Of a DNA stretch of 64,000 nt, positions 51,987 to 63,600 are shown one piece after another. The DNA is from a bacterium (GTDB lineage Bacteria; UBP6; UBA1177; JAKLFG01), in contig JAKLIW010000003.1 in assembly GCA_022709425.1 (NCBI GenBank), positions 1 through 64,000 on the forward strand, in the 5' to 3' direction. The position numbers and the translations under genes were made by a program. The notes below the pieces were generated by a model. The model had not been told where the DNA came from, did no database searches, and was given only the letters and a program-made list of their open reading frames with translations. Within the stretch, counting starts at the first letter, position 1. Each line of letters starts with the position of its first letter.

Positions 51987-53729
51987 CTATTCGAAGTAGA
52001 GCGCTTTGACGATCTCATCGAACGAGGTCTGTCCGGCGGCCAGTTTGCGGATGGCCGAATCGCGCAGGGTTATCATCCCGTCCATGATCGCGTTCTGGCG
52101 TATTTCGTCGGTTGAGGCGCGGGTCGCGACCAGCCGCGAGGTCTTTCCGGCGACCGGCATGTATTCGATGATCGCGGTACGTCCCTTGTAGCCGGTGAAG
52201 CGGCACTTCACGCACCCCTCCGAATCTTTGATACGATAACGGTTATCGGTGGCGAGTTTCAGCATCACCTTCTCGTCATCGGTCATGTCGCGTTCGAACG
52301 AGCAGTAGGGGCAGAGTTTGCGGACAAGCCGCTGGGCCAGTATCCCGCTCAGCATCGAGGCGAGCAGGAACGGCTCTATGCCGAGGTCTATCATCCGCTC
52401 GACGGTCGAGGCGGTGTCGTTGGTGTGGAGCGTCGAGAAGACCAGATGTCCGGTGAGCGCCGCCTGCACCGCGTTGTCGGCCGTCTCTTTGTCGCGTATC
52501 TCGCCCACCATGATGATGTCGGGGTCCTGCCGCAGGATGTGACGCAACGCCGTGGAGAAGGTGATCCCCGCCTTGGTGTTCACCCCCATCTGGTTTATCT
52601 CGCTCATCACGATCTCGATGGGATCCTCGATGGCGACGATGTTGATGTCGGGCTGGGCGAGTTCTTTGAGGGTCGAATACAGTGTGGTTGATTTGCCGCT
52701 CCCGGTCGGACCGGTGACCAGCAGCATCCCGTAGCCCTTCTTCATCGCGATGCGCCACGCATCGAGCTGCGGAGCGTCGAACCCGATCTCCTCGAGCGGC
52801 CGGATGAAGTGGCCCGACTCCAGGATGCGGAGCACCATCTTCTCACCGTAGATGACCGGGATGGTGCTGGCGCGCAGTTCGACCTCGTGGGTCTCGTTGA
52901 GGACCAACTTGATGCGGCCGTCCTGCGGGCGTCGTTTCTCGGCGATGTCCATCCGGGCGAGCATCTTGAGCCGCGAGAGGAACGAGGTGTGCGCTTCTAT
53001 CGGGAAACTGTAGATCGTGTGCATCATGCCGTCGAGCCGGAAACGGATGTGCGTCTCGTCGCGTTTCGGCTCTATGTGGATGTCGCTCGCGTCCTGCTCG
53101 ACGGCGTAGCGCAGCATGTAGTCGACCGCGTTGACGATGTGCTTATCGTCGAGCTGGCCCCCTTCGGAGATGCTGGTGAGCTGTTCTATCGAAGCGTAGT
53201 TGTCGCGCACCTTGTCCTGTGCCGCCGCCTTCATCGATTTTTTGAAACCGAACACATCGCCCAGTATCTTGTCGATGTTGGTGGGCGACGCGACGACCGG
53301 AGAGATCGGTTTGCCGGCGGTCGCCTGTAGCTGGTCGATGATCTCCATCCTGAAGGGGTCGGCCATTGCCACGACGATCGAACCATTCTCTTCGTAAAGC
53401 GGCAATATCAGGTGCTTGCGACCGTAGGGAAGGGAGATGATGGTGATGACCAATTGCGAATCTATCTTGAGCGGGTCGGGGACGATATAGTCGCATCCCG
53501 CGCGTCCCGCGATGAGCTTCAACATCTTCTCTTCGTCGAGCGCCAGTCCCTCTTCGCGGAACATCGACAGGACCAGATCGGTGACGAACGGATCCTTTTT
53601 GAAGCGGTTCTTGTAAAGTGTTTCATAATAATCGCGTTTGTTGGTGAAGAGCTCCCGCTTGTCCCGCGCGAGGAGTCCGTACTCCTCAAGCAGATCGAAC
53701 ACGAAGTCGAGCGAGAGTGTTATCTGCAT
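51987..53729 (-). CDS. PilB/GspE-type secretion or pilus-extension ATPase
   Basis: 580 residues. N-terminal ~170 residues resemble the N1/N2 domains of PilB/GspE; then SDIHIEPKRDETHIRFRLDG (in part), Walker A GPTGSGKST (~340), Asp box, Walker B DIIMVGEIRD, His box STLHTND and the zinc-binding CPYC...CVKC loop (~485-530). Such hexameric ATPases drive type IV pilus extension or type II secretion. The gene follows the FrzS-like gene by 4 bp, which favours the pilus role. Partner pil genes are outside the window. Confidence 0.93.
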   Translation of the reverse strand: MQITLSLDFVFDLLEEYGLLARDKRELFTNKRDYYETLYKNRFKKDPFVTDLVLSMFREEGLALDEEKMLKLIAGRAGCDYIVPDPLKIDSQLVITIISLPYGRKHLILPLYEENGSIVVAMADPFRMEIIDQLQATAGKPISPVVASPTNIDKILGDVFGFKKSMKAAAQDKVRDNYASIEQLTSISEGGQLDDKHIVNAVDYMLRYAVEQDASDIHIEPKRDETHIRFRLDGMMHTIYSFPIEAHTSFLSRLKMLARMDIAEKRRPQDGRIKLVLNETHEVELRASTIPVIYGEKMVLRILESGHFIRPLEEIGFDAPQLDAWRIAMKKGYGMLLVTGPTGSGKSTTLYSTLKELAQPDINIVAIEDPIEIVMSEINQMGVNTKAGITFSTALRHILRQDPDIIMVGEIRDKETADNAVQAALTGHLVFSTLHTNDTASTVERMIDLGIEPFLLASMLSGILAQRLVRKLCPYCSFERDMTDDEKVMLKLATDNRYRIKDSEGCVKCRFTGYKGRTAIIEYMPVAGKTSRLVATRASTDEIRQNAIMDGMITLRDSAIRKLAAGQTSFDEIVKALYFE

Positions 53730-53733
53730 CCGG

Positions 53734-55464
53734 TTATGCGACCGCTTTCTTCACCGCCTCGATGACGGAGATCAGCCGGGCCGACTCCTCCTGTATCTTC
53801 GTTATCTCGGTATCTCTGGCGGAAACCGTTTTTTCAAGTTCGGTGATCTTTTTGGCGACGAGTTCCAACTCGGTGACCTTTTTCTCCAGCGACCCCTTAT
53901 CGGTCACCAACGCCTCTATGCGGGTCTGCAGTTCGGTGATCTGCATCTCGGCCCCGGCCGCCTTTTCGAAGACCTCGTCGTGTTTCTTTTCGAGTTCGAC
54001 CAGCTTCGCGGTCAGTTCGTCGCGTTCTTTGTGGGCCGCGTCGCGCTCATCGCTGATCGTCGAGAATTGAAGTACCGTCTCGCGCAGTTCGCCCAGTTCC
54101 TTCTCGGCCGCCTCAAGCTTGCCCTTCATCTCTTCGTGTTGCTTCTCCATCTGCCCGGCTTTGTATTTGGCGCTCGCCGAATCGATCTCAAGACTGTCCT
54201 TCTCGGCCTGCAACACCTCTATCTTGTCCGTCTTGATCTTGAGCTCGTCCTGCAACGGTTTCATCTTCTCTTCGTAACTTGCCTTGAGTTCCTCGGTCAG
54301 ACGGCACGCCTCTTCGCAGGCATCCTTTTCCCTCTTTTCGAATGCGGCCTGCGCCTCTTGCACCCGTTTGACAGCATCGGCCTCCGCGTCGGTTATTTTC
54401 TTTTCAAGGGCGCCCTTTTCGGCAAGGAAGGCATCGTGTTCCGCCTTCATCTTCTCCATGTCCTTCTCGGCCGTTTTGACCTTGTCCTTCATTTCCTTGT
54501 TGACTATCTTGAGGTCGTCGAGTTCATCCTTGACCTCGTCGTACTTCTTCTTGAGTTCTTCTGCCTGTACCGAAGCACCCTTCATCGCGCGCTCCGATTC
54601 CTCTTTGAGCTGCGCCTTGAGCTGTTCGACCGTTTGCGATACTTGCGTTTTTTCCTCGTCGGAGGCCCGTAGCCGCTCCTGTTCGGCCGACAGTTCCACT
54701 TCAAGTTTCTTAACGGCCAACTGGAGCTCTTTTATCTGTGCGGCGCTCTTATCCATCTCGGCCGACAGTTCATCGGCTCCGGCCATTCTTTTCTCGAGTT
54801 CCCGGACCTGCGCCGCCTTGGATGCCAGCGCCTCCTTGATCTCCCCCAATTCGCCCGAAAGTTTCTCATTTTCTTCCTGTAGCTTCTCCATCTCAGCCTT
54901 GACGGCTATCGACTCATCGGCATTCCCGGCGCGTTTCTTGGATTCGGACTCCAGTTTCTCGATCTTTTTCCGCAGCGTCTCGTTCTCTTTGGCGAGTGCC
55001 GCCGCTTTGCCGTCGTCGACGGGTGCTGCGGTCTGCGCCGCGGGGGCGGCCGCGACACCTTCTTCCTCAGCCTCTTCGCCGCCGTCAATGAAGGGGAGCA
55101 GCATGTGCGCCGCCGCAAGGATGGAGTCGGTGTCGGTCGGCAGGGACATATAGTGATCGGCGGCGAAATCAAGTGAACGATGCTTCTCGAAGGTCTGTTC
55201 GGTCGCTTCGCTCGACAGGAGGATGATGGGTGCCTGCCGGTATTCGGCTATCTCGCGGATCTTCTTGCACAGCAGGAAGCCGCCGAGGTTGGGGTTCTCG
55301 GCGCGGATGATGAAAAGGTTGATCGCGCCCGACCCGAGATGACCCGACATCTCGTCCTCCGACCGCGCGGTGTGGACCGTGAAGCCGAACTGTTCGAATG
55401 CCTTCTTGAGCGCTTTTGCGTGTTTGCTGTCGTTCTCGTAGATCAGAAGGTTTTTTTCGGTCAT
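53734..55464 (-). CDS. FrzS-like pseudo-receiver plus long coiled coil
   Basis: 576 residues. Residues 1-125 have a receiver fold (NLLIYENDSKHAKALKKAF, GGFLLCKKI, IILLSSEATEQTFEKHRS, AADHYMSLPTD) that aligns with the Myxococcus FrzS receiver as I remember it, but the phospho-acceptor position is Arg/Ala (FIIRAEN, ~54-55), so it is a pseudo-receiver. Residues ~150-560 are an almost unbroken Glu/Lys-rich coiled coil. In Myxococcus FrzS moves between poles to support type IV pilus motility; here the next gene encodes a PilB-like ATPase. Confidence 0.82.
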   Translation of the reverse strand: MTEKNLLIYENDSKHAKALKKAFEQFGFTVHTARSEDEMSGHLGSGAINLFIIRAENPNLGGFLLCKKIREIAEYRQAPIILLSSEATEQTFEKHRSLDFAADHYMSLPTDTDSILAAAHMLLPFIDGGEEAEEEGVAAAPAAQTAAPVDDGKAAALAKENETLRKKIEKLESESKKRAGNADESIAVKAEMEKLQEENEKLSGELGEIKEALASKAAQVRELEKRMAGADELSAEMDKSAAQIKELQLAVKKLEVELSAEQERLRASDEEKTQVSQTVEQLKAQLKEESERAMKGASVQAEELKKKYDEVKDELDDLKIVNKEMKDKVKTAEKDMEKMKAEHDAFLAEKGALEKKITDAEADAVKRVQEAQAAFEKREKDACEEACRLTEELKASYEEKMKPLQDELKIKTDKIEVLQAEKDSLEIDSASAKYKAGQMEKQHEEMKGKLEAAEKELGELRETVLQFSTISDERDAAHKERDELTAKLVELEKKHDEVFEKAAGAEMQITELQTRIEALVTDKGSLEKKVTELELVAKKITELEKTVSARDTEITKIQEESARLISVIEAVKKAVA

Positions 55465-55494
55465 GGTGCCCTCTTTATGTCCGTTATCGTTTGC

Positions 55495-55959
55495 CTACTT
55501 TCTCGCGATCCCTTTAAGCGCCGTAGTTATCGCGCCGATGGAGCCGAAACCTTTCGAGCGCAGGATGCTCATGAGCGCCGGGCCGCCCAGCGGGATGAGA
55601 CCCAAGTATCCCTTCATCGTCAGCCGGAAAACACCCGACAGTATCTTGAGTTCGATATAGGGGCGGTACTTCTCGTGGTAGTAGTTTTCGGCGAAGAACA
55701 GGATGATCGCGTCGGCCGTCTGCGGCGCGGCGGCAAGGAAGTCCTCCAGCATTGCGGCGGGCAGAACGATGTCCATGTCGATCTCGACCCGCTCTACAGA
55801 GGGATGGGCGGTCAGTTCGAGGCCCCCCTTCGCCTTGCGGAAAAGAAGATCGGTATCAGGGAGGATACGGAGTTTTATGGCGGCGCTGTTGCCGAGGCTG
55901 TGAATTATTTTCTGAGCGCCGGGATTATTCCGGCAGAATTCTTCAAGGCGCTGTCGCAT
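55495..55959 (-). CDS. SCP2-like or unknown small cytosolic protein
   Basis: 154 residues, no signal peptide. Pattern: LRILPDTDLLFRKAKGGLELTAHPSV strands (in part), VEIDMDIVLPAAMLEDFLAA, an EIL-type helix and a GYLGLIPLGGPALMSILRS loop, loosely like SCP2 sterol-carrier-type folds. 30 bp upstream of the FrzS-like gene on the same strand, so probably co-transcribed with it and the ATPase. No confident family. Confidence 0.55.
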   Translation of the reverse strand: MRQRLEEFCRNNPGAQKIIHSLGNSAAIKLRILPDTDLLFRKAKGGLELTAHPSVERVEIDMDIVLPAAMLEDFLAAAPQTADAIILFFAENYYHEKYRPYIELKILSGVFRLTMKGYLGLIPLGGPALMSILRSKGFGSIGAITTALKGIARK

Positions 55960-56081
55960 GAGTGAGCATACCGTTCAACAAGACCATAAAGTCCTATCCT
56001 ACTACCATACAATAAAAGGCTTTGCAAGGAAATTCGGTTCCTCCGACCCGGGGAAAAGATAGAGAAAAAAGAGACTGAACC

Positions 56082-57644
56082 TTACTTGACGATATGGAAT
56101 TCGACTCGCCGGTTGGCCTCGCGGCCCGGTTTGGTGGCGTTGTCGGCGATGGGTCTTTCCTGCCCAAAGCCTTCGGCGGTGAGCCGGTCGGGGTCGACCC
56201 CCTTCTTGATGAGGTAGTTCATGACCGAATTGGCGCGGTCCTGAGAAAGTTTCTTGTTGGCGGCCGGTTTACCGAGGTTGTCGGTGTGCCCTTCGATGGC
56301 CAGTTTTATCTTCGGATTGGCGATGAGCACCGCGGCGATTTCGTCGAGCATCGCGAACGACTTGGATGAGATGTCGGCCTTGTTGAGCGCGAAAAGGACC
56401 TGATCCTTTATCTCGATCTCCTTTTCGGTCACGACGATCTTCTCGAGTTTCTTCTCGGGCGCCTTATCGGGACAGCCATCCTCGTCCATGAAGCCGTTGA
56501 CCGTCTCCTCCTCGGTCGGACAGGAGTCCTTTTCATCGAGTACGGTATCGCCGTCGTTGTCGGGATCGGGACAGCCGTCAGCATCCTCGAACCCGTCCTT
56601 GTCCTCGGCCGCTTCGGGGCACTTGTCGGCGGTGTCGATGAGGCCGTCGCCGTCGGTGTCCTTAGGCGGTTCCGGTTTGGGTGCGGGTGGTGGCGGGGGA
56701 GCGACCGGTTCCGGCTTCGGCTCCGGTTGAGGTTCGGGTTTCGGTTCTTCGACCTTTTCGGGAATGTTGTAGACAAGTCCGGTGAATACGCGGACGATCG
56801 GCAGTCCGTACCCCTGTGTCATACCCCAACCGGCGCCGCCGTGCACCATCAGCCCGGGGACCTCGGGGATGCGGTATTGGACTCCGGCGTTGCCGTCGAT
56901 GAAAAATGCGTTCGAGGCACTGAAGAATTTGGTCGCCACGGTGCGGACGATGAATTCGGCCTCGACATCAAGCGGCGTTATCGGGGTGTAGCGACCGGCC
57001 AATTTGAAGCCGACCTCGTCGCCGGCCGTGAGATCGGCCAGTTCCCGTTTATCCATAAGACGATAGAAAAGGTCTGTGGCGATGCCGAAATCGCCCAGTT
57101 TCGCCGACACCGCGAAGGTCGGCACGAAGGTGGCGGTGGCGTAACCCATGAGCCGGTCGACCTGCCGCCCGGTCGGTATGGTGACCTCGGGAATGAAGGC
57201 GATGCTCACCTTGTCCTTTTCAAAGGTATAGCCGACACGCGGATAAAAGGCCATGTCGCCGATGCCGGCGGCGTGCATCTTCGCATTATAGAGCCCCTCG
57301 CCGCCGTGGTAGAGATTGATCGGCAGGTTCAGGGCGACATCGATATATTTCCACAAACCGATGGCGAATGAGAGGTCGGCCTCGAATTTGTGTTCGAGAA
57401 TGTTGCGGGTGGTCGTACCGGTGCTGTCGGCGAACTCGAGCACCAACGGCTTGTGACCGTACATGAGCGACAAGCCCATATTCATCTCGAGGAAATCCAT
57501 GATCTGACCATCATGGGTCGATAGGATGCCGTGGGTGAAGGGGGAGGGGGTGTACGATTTGGTGTTGATCGGCGGTTCCTCGGAACGAAGCGGCGCGGTG
57601 GCAAGGAGGAGAAGCAGGGTCAGGGGGAGGAAGAGTTTCTTCAT
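56082..57644 (-). CDS. OmpA-family outer-membrane protein with TSP type-3 repeats
   Basis: 520 residues. Signal peptide; an N-terminal beta-barrel-like region (~25-290) with alternating hydrophobic strands; a Pro/Glu/Lys hinge (PEPQPEPKPEPVAPPPPP); three calcium-binding TSP3-type units (DTDGDGLIDTADKCP, DKDGFEDADGCPD, DNDGDTVLDEKDSCP); and a C-terminal OmpA domain with IEGHTDNLG, SQDRANSVMNYLI and AEGFGQERPIADN that binds peptidoglycan. It links outer membrane and cell wall. ATG 57644 is 12 bp after the stop of the giant protein gene, with AAGGAGGG between, so the two are one operon. Confidence 0.93.
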   Translation of the reverse strand: MKKLFLPLTLLLLLATAPLRSEEPPINTKSYTPSPFTHGILSTHDGQIMDFLEMNMGLSLMYGHKPLVLEFADSTGTTTRNILEHKFEADLSFAIGLWKYIDVALNLPINLYHGGEGLYNAKMHAAGIGDMAFYPRVGYTFEKDKVSIAFIPEVTIPTGRQVDRLMGYATATFVPTFAVSAKLGDFGIATDLFYRLMDKRELADLTAGDEVGFKLAGRYTPITPLDVEAEFIVRTVATKFFSASNAFFIDGNAGVQYRIPEVPGLMVHGGAGWGMTQGYGLPIVRVFTGLVYNIPEKVEEPKPEPQPEPKPEPVAPPPPPAPKPEPPKDTDGDGLIDTADKCPEAAEDKDGFEDADGCPDPDNDGDTVLDEKDSCPTEEETVNGFMDEDGCPDKAPEKKLEKIVVTEKEIEIKDQVLFALNKADISSKSFAMLDEIAAVLIANPKIKLAIEGHTDNLGKPAANKKLSQDRANSVMNYLIKKGVDPDRLTAEGFGQERPIADNATKPGREANRRVEFHIVK

Positions 57645-57656
57645 GACCTGCCCTCC

Positions 57657-60600
57657 TTAAAACACGACGCTGCAACCGCAGCCGCCGCGTATGGTCACCT
57701 CCGGGCCGTACGGATCGTCGGGAAGAGGCATGCCATCGTCGGTCATGAGGTCATCTTCGTCGACCGTATCATCGGGGATCGTGGTGCCGTCGTCGACCGG
57801 CTCGACCTCGGTCGTATCCTCGTCGACCAGATCTTCGTCGGGGATGATATCGTCGGGCAGTACGGTGTCTTCGTCGGCCGATATTTCGTCGGCGATGACG
57901 GTGTCGTTGTCCGGTTCTATCACGGTGTCGTTGTCCGGCTCGACAGCATCGTCCGGTTCGACCACCGTATCTTCGTCGGGCAGATCCTCATCGACCGTGT
58001 CTTCGTCGACCACATCCACATCAGGTTCCACGGTATCGCATGCATCGCCGACGCCGTTGCCGTTCGAATCGGCCTGATCGGGGTTGGCGATATTCGGGCA
58101 GTTGTCGGAGCCGTTGGCAACACCGTCGCCGTCGATATCGCCGTCGCAGGCGTCGCCGACGCCGTTGCCGTCGCTGTCGTCCTGTCCGGCGTTGACCACC
58201 AAGCGGCAGTTGTCGATGGTATCGGCTACACCGTCGTTGTCCGAATCGTCGTCGATACGGTCGGGTATGCCGTCGAGGTCGGTGTCGGCAGATCCTTCGT
58301 CGGCGTCATCGATGCCGTCATTGTCGGAATCGGTATCGCGGAAGTCGGGAGTGGTATCACCGTCGGTATCTACATTTCCTTCGGTCAGATCGCTGATGCC
58401 GTCGTCGTCCGAATCGGTGTCGAGGGCGTCTATCGTTCCGTCGGTATCGGTGTCGATCGGGTTGTTCGGATCGTCGCCCACTTCGGTGGCGTCGTCGATG
58501 CCGTCGTTGTCGGTGTCGGTGTCGAGCGGATCGGTGCTGAGTGCATCTTCGTCGATGTCGCTGATGCCGTCCTCGTCGTCGTCGGCATCGCAGGCATTGC
58601 CGTAACCGTCAAGGTCGGTATCGGTCTGGGTATCGTTCGGGACAGCGGGACAGTTGTCGTCGCCGTTGAGGACACCGTCGCCGTCGATATCGCCGGCACA
58701 GGCATCGCCGATGCCGTCGTTGTCGGTGTCGATCTGATCGACATTCACCACAAAGCGGCAGTTGTCGGTCCCGTCGAGCACGCCGTCGCCGTCGGTGTCG
58801 GTGTCGAGATAATCGGGTATGCCGTCGCCGTCGGTATCGCCGGATCCTTCATCCTCGTCCGGTATCCCGTCGTTGTCCGAATCGGTGTCGCGGAAGTCGG
58901 GGATGCCGTCCGAATCGGTATCGACCGTCCCTTCGACCGCGTCGCTGATGCCGTCGCCGTCCGAATCGGTGTCGAGCGCGTCTATCGCCCCATCACCGTC
59001 GGTGTCGAGCGGATCGGTCGGGTCGCTTCCCACTTCGGTCAGGTCGTCGATACCGTCGTTATCGGTGTCGGTGTCGAGCGGGTCGGTATCGATGGCCTCT
59101 TCGTCGTTGTCGAGGATTCCGTCGTTGTCGTCGTCGGTGTCGCAGGCATCTCCGTCGCCGTCGAGATCGGTATCGATCTGGTCGTCGTTGCCCGTCAGGC
59201 GGCAGTTGTCGGTATCGTCGTTCACGCCGTCGCCGTCGGCATCCTCATCGAGATAATCGGGTATGCCGTCGCCGTCGGTGTCACCGGTCCCTTCGTCGCC
59301 GTCATCGATGCCGTCGTTGTCGCTGTCGGTATCGCGATAGTCGGGCAGGGTATCGCCATCGGTGTCGGTCACCCCTTCGATATCGTCGCCGATGCCGTCG
59401 CCGTCCGAATCGTCATCGAGCGCGTCGATGTCGCCATCGCCGTCGGTGTCAAGCGGGTTCAGAGGATCGTCGCCCACTTCGGTGGCGTCGTCGATGCCGT
59501 CGTCGTCGGTGTCGGTGTCGAGCGGGTCGGTGTTTATCGCATCCTCTTCGATATCGGACAGGCCGTCGTTGTCGTCGTCGAGGTCGCAGGCGTTGCCGTT
59601 GGTGTCGAGATCGGTGTCGATCTGATCGTTATTAGCGATGAGCGGGCAGTTGTCACTGCCGTCGAGTACACCGTCGTTGTCGTCGTCGGAGTCGCAGGCG
59701 TCGCCCTGTCCGTCGGAGTCGGTATCGATCTGATCGGCGTTCTGCACCAGTCGGCAGTTGTCGGCGCCGTCAAGGTCGCCGTCGCCGTCGGTGTCGTCAT
59801 CGAGGTAGTCGGGTATCCCGTCGCCGTCGGTATCGCCGGTCGATTCCTCATCGTCCGGTATCCCGTCGTTATCGCCGTCGGTGTCGCGGTAGTCGGGCAA
59901 CATGTCGCCGTCGGTGTCGACGTTCCCTTCGATGAGATCGCTGATGCCGTCGCCGTCCGAATCGTCATCGAGCGCGTCGATATCGCCGTCGAGGTCGGTG
60001 TCGTGCGGCGTGGCGGGAAGGGTTCCCACCTCGGTCGCGTCATCGATGCCGTCGTCGTCGGTGTCGGTGTCGAGCGGGTCGGTGTTTATCGCACCCTCTT
60101 CGATATCGGACAGGCCGTCGTTGTCGTCGTCGGTGTCGCAGGCGTCGCCGATATCGTCGCCGTCGGTGTCGAGTTGGCCGTTGTTGGTGGTGTTCGGGCA
60201 GTTGTCGTCACCGTTGAGGACGCCGTCGCCGTCAATATCGCCGTCACAGGCATCGCCGATGCCGTTCCCGTTGGTATCTTCCTGCCCGGGGTTGGCCACC
60301 ATGCGGCAGTTGTCGGCGCCGTCAAGGTCGCCGTCGCCGTCGGTGTCGTCATCAAGGTAATCGGGTATCCCGTCGCCGTCGGTATCGCCGGTCGATTCTT
60401 CGCTGTCCGGGATACCGTCGCCGTCGGAATCGAGGTCGCGGTAGTCGGGCAACGTGTCGCCGTCAGAGTCGACATTTCCTTCCACGGCGTCGCCGATACC
60501 GTCGTCGTCCGAATCGGTGTCGATGGCGTCAATGTCGCCGTCGCCGTCGGTGTCGAGCGGATCGCCCGCATCGCCGCCCACTTCGGTCGCGTCGGGGATG

Positions 60601-63600
60601 CCGTCGTTATCGGTGTCGGTGTCGAGCGGATCGGTGTTGAGAGCCGCCTCTTCGACATCGGTCAGGCCGTCGTTATCATCGTCGGTGTCGCATTCATTAC
60701 CTTCGCCGTCGCCGTCGGTGTTGAGCTGGTCGCCGTTGGCCGTGAGCGGGCAGTTGTCGGCCCCGTCGAGTACGCCGTCGTTGTCGTCGTCGGGATCGCA
60801 GATATTGCCGATACCGTCGCCCTCGGTGTCGGTCTGATCGCCGTTGATCGTGAGGCGGCAGTTATCGGTCGCGTCAAGGGCGCCGTCGCCGTCGGCGTCG
60901 GTGTCGAGGTAATCGGGCACGGTGTCGCTGTCGGTGTCGATGTTCCCTTCGACCGCGTCGCCGATGCCGTCGCCATCGGAATCGAGGTCCCGGTAGTTTG
61001 GCGTGCCGTCACCATCGGCATCACCCGCCGTTTCGTCCTCATCGCTGATGCCGTCACCGTCCGAATCGGTGTCGCGGTAGTCGGGAGTGCCGTCGGTGTC
61101 GGTATCAATGTTCCCTTCAACGGAGTCGGGGATGCCGTCGTCGTCCGAATCGGTGTCGATGGCGTCGATGTCGCCGTCGCCGTCGGTGTCGCGCGGCGTG
61201 GCGGGATTTCCGCCTACTTCGGTCGCGTCGGGGATGCCGTCGTTATCGGTGTCGGTGTCGAGCGGATCGGTGTTGAGAGCCGCCTCTTCGACATCGGTCA
61301 GGCCGTCGTTGTCGTCGTCGGCGTCGCAATCGTTCCCTTCGCCGTCGCCGTCGGTGTTGAGCTGGCCGCCGTTTGAAATGAGCGGGCAGTTGTCGGCGCC
61401 GTCGAGCACGCCGTCATTGTCGTCGTCGGGATCGCAGGTGTCGCCGATGCCATCGCTCTCGGTGTCGGTCTGATCGCCGTTCTCAATGAGGCGGCAGTTG
61501 TCGGTCGCGTCAAGGACACCGTCGCCGTCGGAGTCGGTGTCGAGGTAATCGGGCACGGTGTCGCCATCGGTGTCGATGTTCCCTTCGATCGCGTCAAGGA
61601 TACCGTCACCATCGGAATCGAGGTCCCGGTAGTTTGGCGTGCCGTCACCATCGGCATCGCCCGCCGTTTCGTCCTCATCGCTGATGCCGTCACCGTCCGA
61701 ATCGGTATCGCGGTAATCGACCGTACCGTCGCTGTCGGTATCTATCGTTCCTTCAGTTGCGTCGCCGATACCGTCGTCATCCGAATCGGTGTCAAGCGCG
61801 TCTATCGTCCCGTCGAAGTCGGTGTCTATCGGGGTGGCGGGGGTGCCGCCCACTTCGTAGGCGTCGCCGATGCCGTCGCCGTCCGAATCGATATCGTGCG
61901 GATCGGTGTTGATGGCATCTTCTTCCACATCGGTCAGGCCGTCGCCGTCATCGTCGGTGTCGCAGAGGTCGCCCAAAGTGTCACCGTCGGTATCGAGCTG
62001 ATCGTTATTCGCGATGAGCGGGCAGTTGTCCGCTCCGTCGTTTACGCCGTCGCCGTCGTCGTCGCCGTCGCACACATCGCCAAGTCCATCGCTGTCGGTG
62101 TCGAGCTGGTCGGCGTTGGCGTCGGCCGGACAGTTGTCGTCGTCGTCGACCACGCCGTCGGCGTCGAGATCCTGCTGAACCACGATGCCGAAGCTTCCCG
62201 TTTCGCCCGAGGAGGCGCCTTCGACCACTATATGCACCGTGCCGTCGGCCGCCGCGACGAAGGCCGCCGCCTCGACCGCCCCTTCGCCGCCCGCGTTTGC
62301 CGCGGCGAGGCAGGGCTCGTTCTCGAGACACGGGCCGATGACATTGAGCGCGCCGTCGTACCCAGCGTCGGGTGTCAGCGTGATGAGGTAGCGGACCCCG
62401 GCGGTCACGGCGAGTTCATAGACCGTGTCGGCCGCATCCTGTACCGGAGCGGTGCAGGCGGCACCATACGCGGTCACCGCCGAAGGCCGTATCGCAGAGT
62501 CGCCGGTCGTCGTGTAGGTGAGCGGGGCGGCCGTTATCGGGTCGCCGCAGACGCCGTTTATCGGAGTGCCGGCACAGAGGCCGTTCGAACAGGTATCGTC
62601 ACGGGTGAAGAGCGTTCCATCGTTGCAGGCGTTCCCGTTGACCGAGCTGTAATCCTCGGCGGGACAGGACTTGGCTGAACCGTTGCAGTTCTCGGTCGCG
62701 TCGCAGACGCCGACCGAAGCACGGCAGGGTACCGAACTCGCCGCCACGCCGTCGGCGGGACAGTCGGCCGCCGTACCGGTGCAGTTCTCCGTGACATCGC
62801 AATCGCCGGTCGCGATGCGACATTCGGTCGTATCGGGCAGGAACGCGTCAAGGGGACAATCAGCCGCCGCACCAGTGCAATTCTCGGCCACATCGCAGTC
62901 ACCCGCTACGGCGCGACATTCGAGCGTATCGGGTTGGAATGCGTCGGTCGGACAGTCGTCGTCGGAGCCGTCGCAGACCTCCGAAAGATCGCAGAACCCG
63001 GCTACGGCGCGGCACTCATTCGAGCCGTCGAGTTTCGCGTCGGCGCAGAGGGCATCGGCGCCGGAACAGTAGTCGACCGCGTCACACGCGCCGCCGAGGG
63101 TCAGGTTGCACACCGTCGTGACCGGCTCGAACGCGTCGGCCGGGCAGGCTTTCGCGGAGCCGTCGCAGTTCTCGACCACATCGCAGGGACCGGCCGAACC
63201 GCGGCATTCGACCGTATTTGCCGCCACGGCGTCGGTCGGGCAACTGTTCGTGCCGTCACAGATCTCGACGACATCGCAGACTCCGGTCGCGGCACGGCAT
63301 TCAGTGCCGACCGGTTCTACCGTGTCGACGGGACATGCGTTGCTTGTGCCGGTACAGTTCTCCGCTATATCACAACCGCCCGGAACGGCGGCACGGCACT
63401 CCACCGTGTTCGCTGCGTAGGTGGTGTCGGCGGGACAGAGCGCCGCCGCGCCGGTACAGTTCTCCGGCAGATCGCAGGTGCCGGTCGATGCGCGGCACTC
63501 CACCGATGCAGCCTTGAAAGCGTCGACAGGACAGCTATTCGATCCGTTACAAGTCTCAGCCAGATCGCAGAAACCGCCCGAAGCACGGCATTCAGTGCCG

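Noticed and set aside
57531..61376. 1281-codon plus-strand ORF opposite the TSP3 repeats
   Set aside because: It is the antisense of Asp/Gly-rich codons (GAC/GGC read as GTC/GCC), giving a Val/Gly/Ile-rich product with no start signal or domain. The minus-strand reading has clear TSP3 and tail motifs.
58080..62170. CRISPR-like regular repeats
   Set aside because: The periodicity is coding (TSP3 repeats in one frame, spacings multiples of three); repeats are not palindromic and there are no unique spacers.
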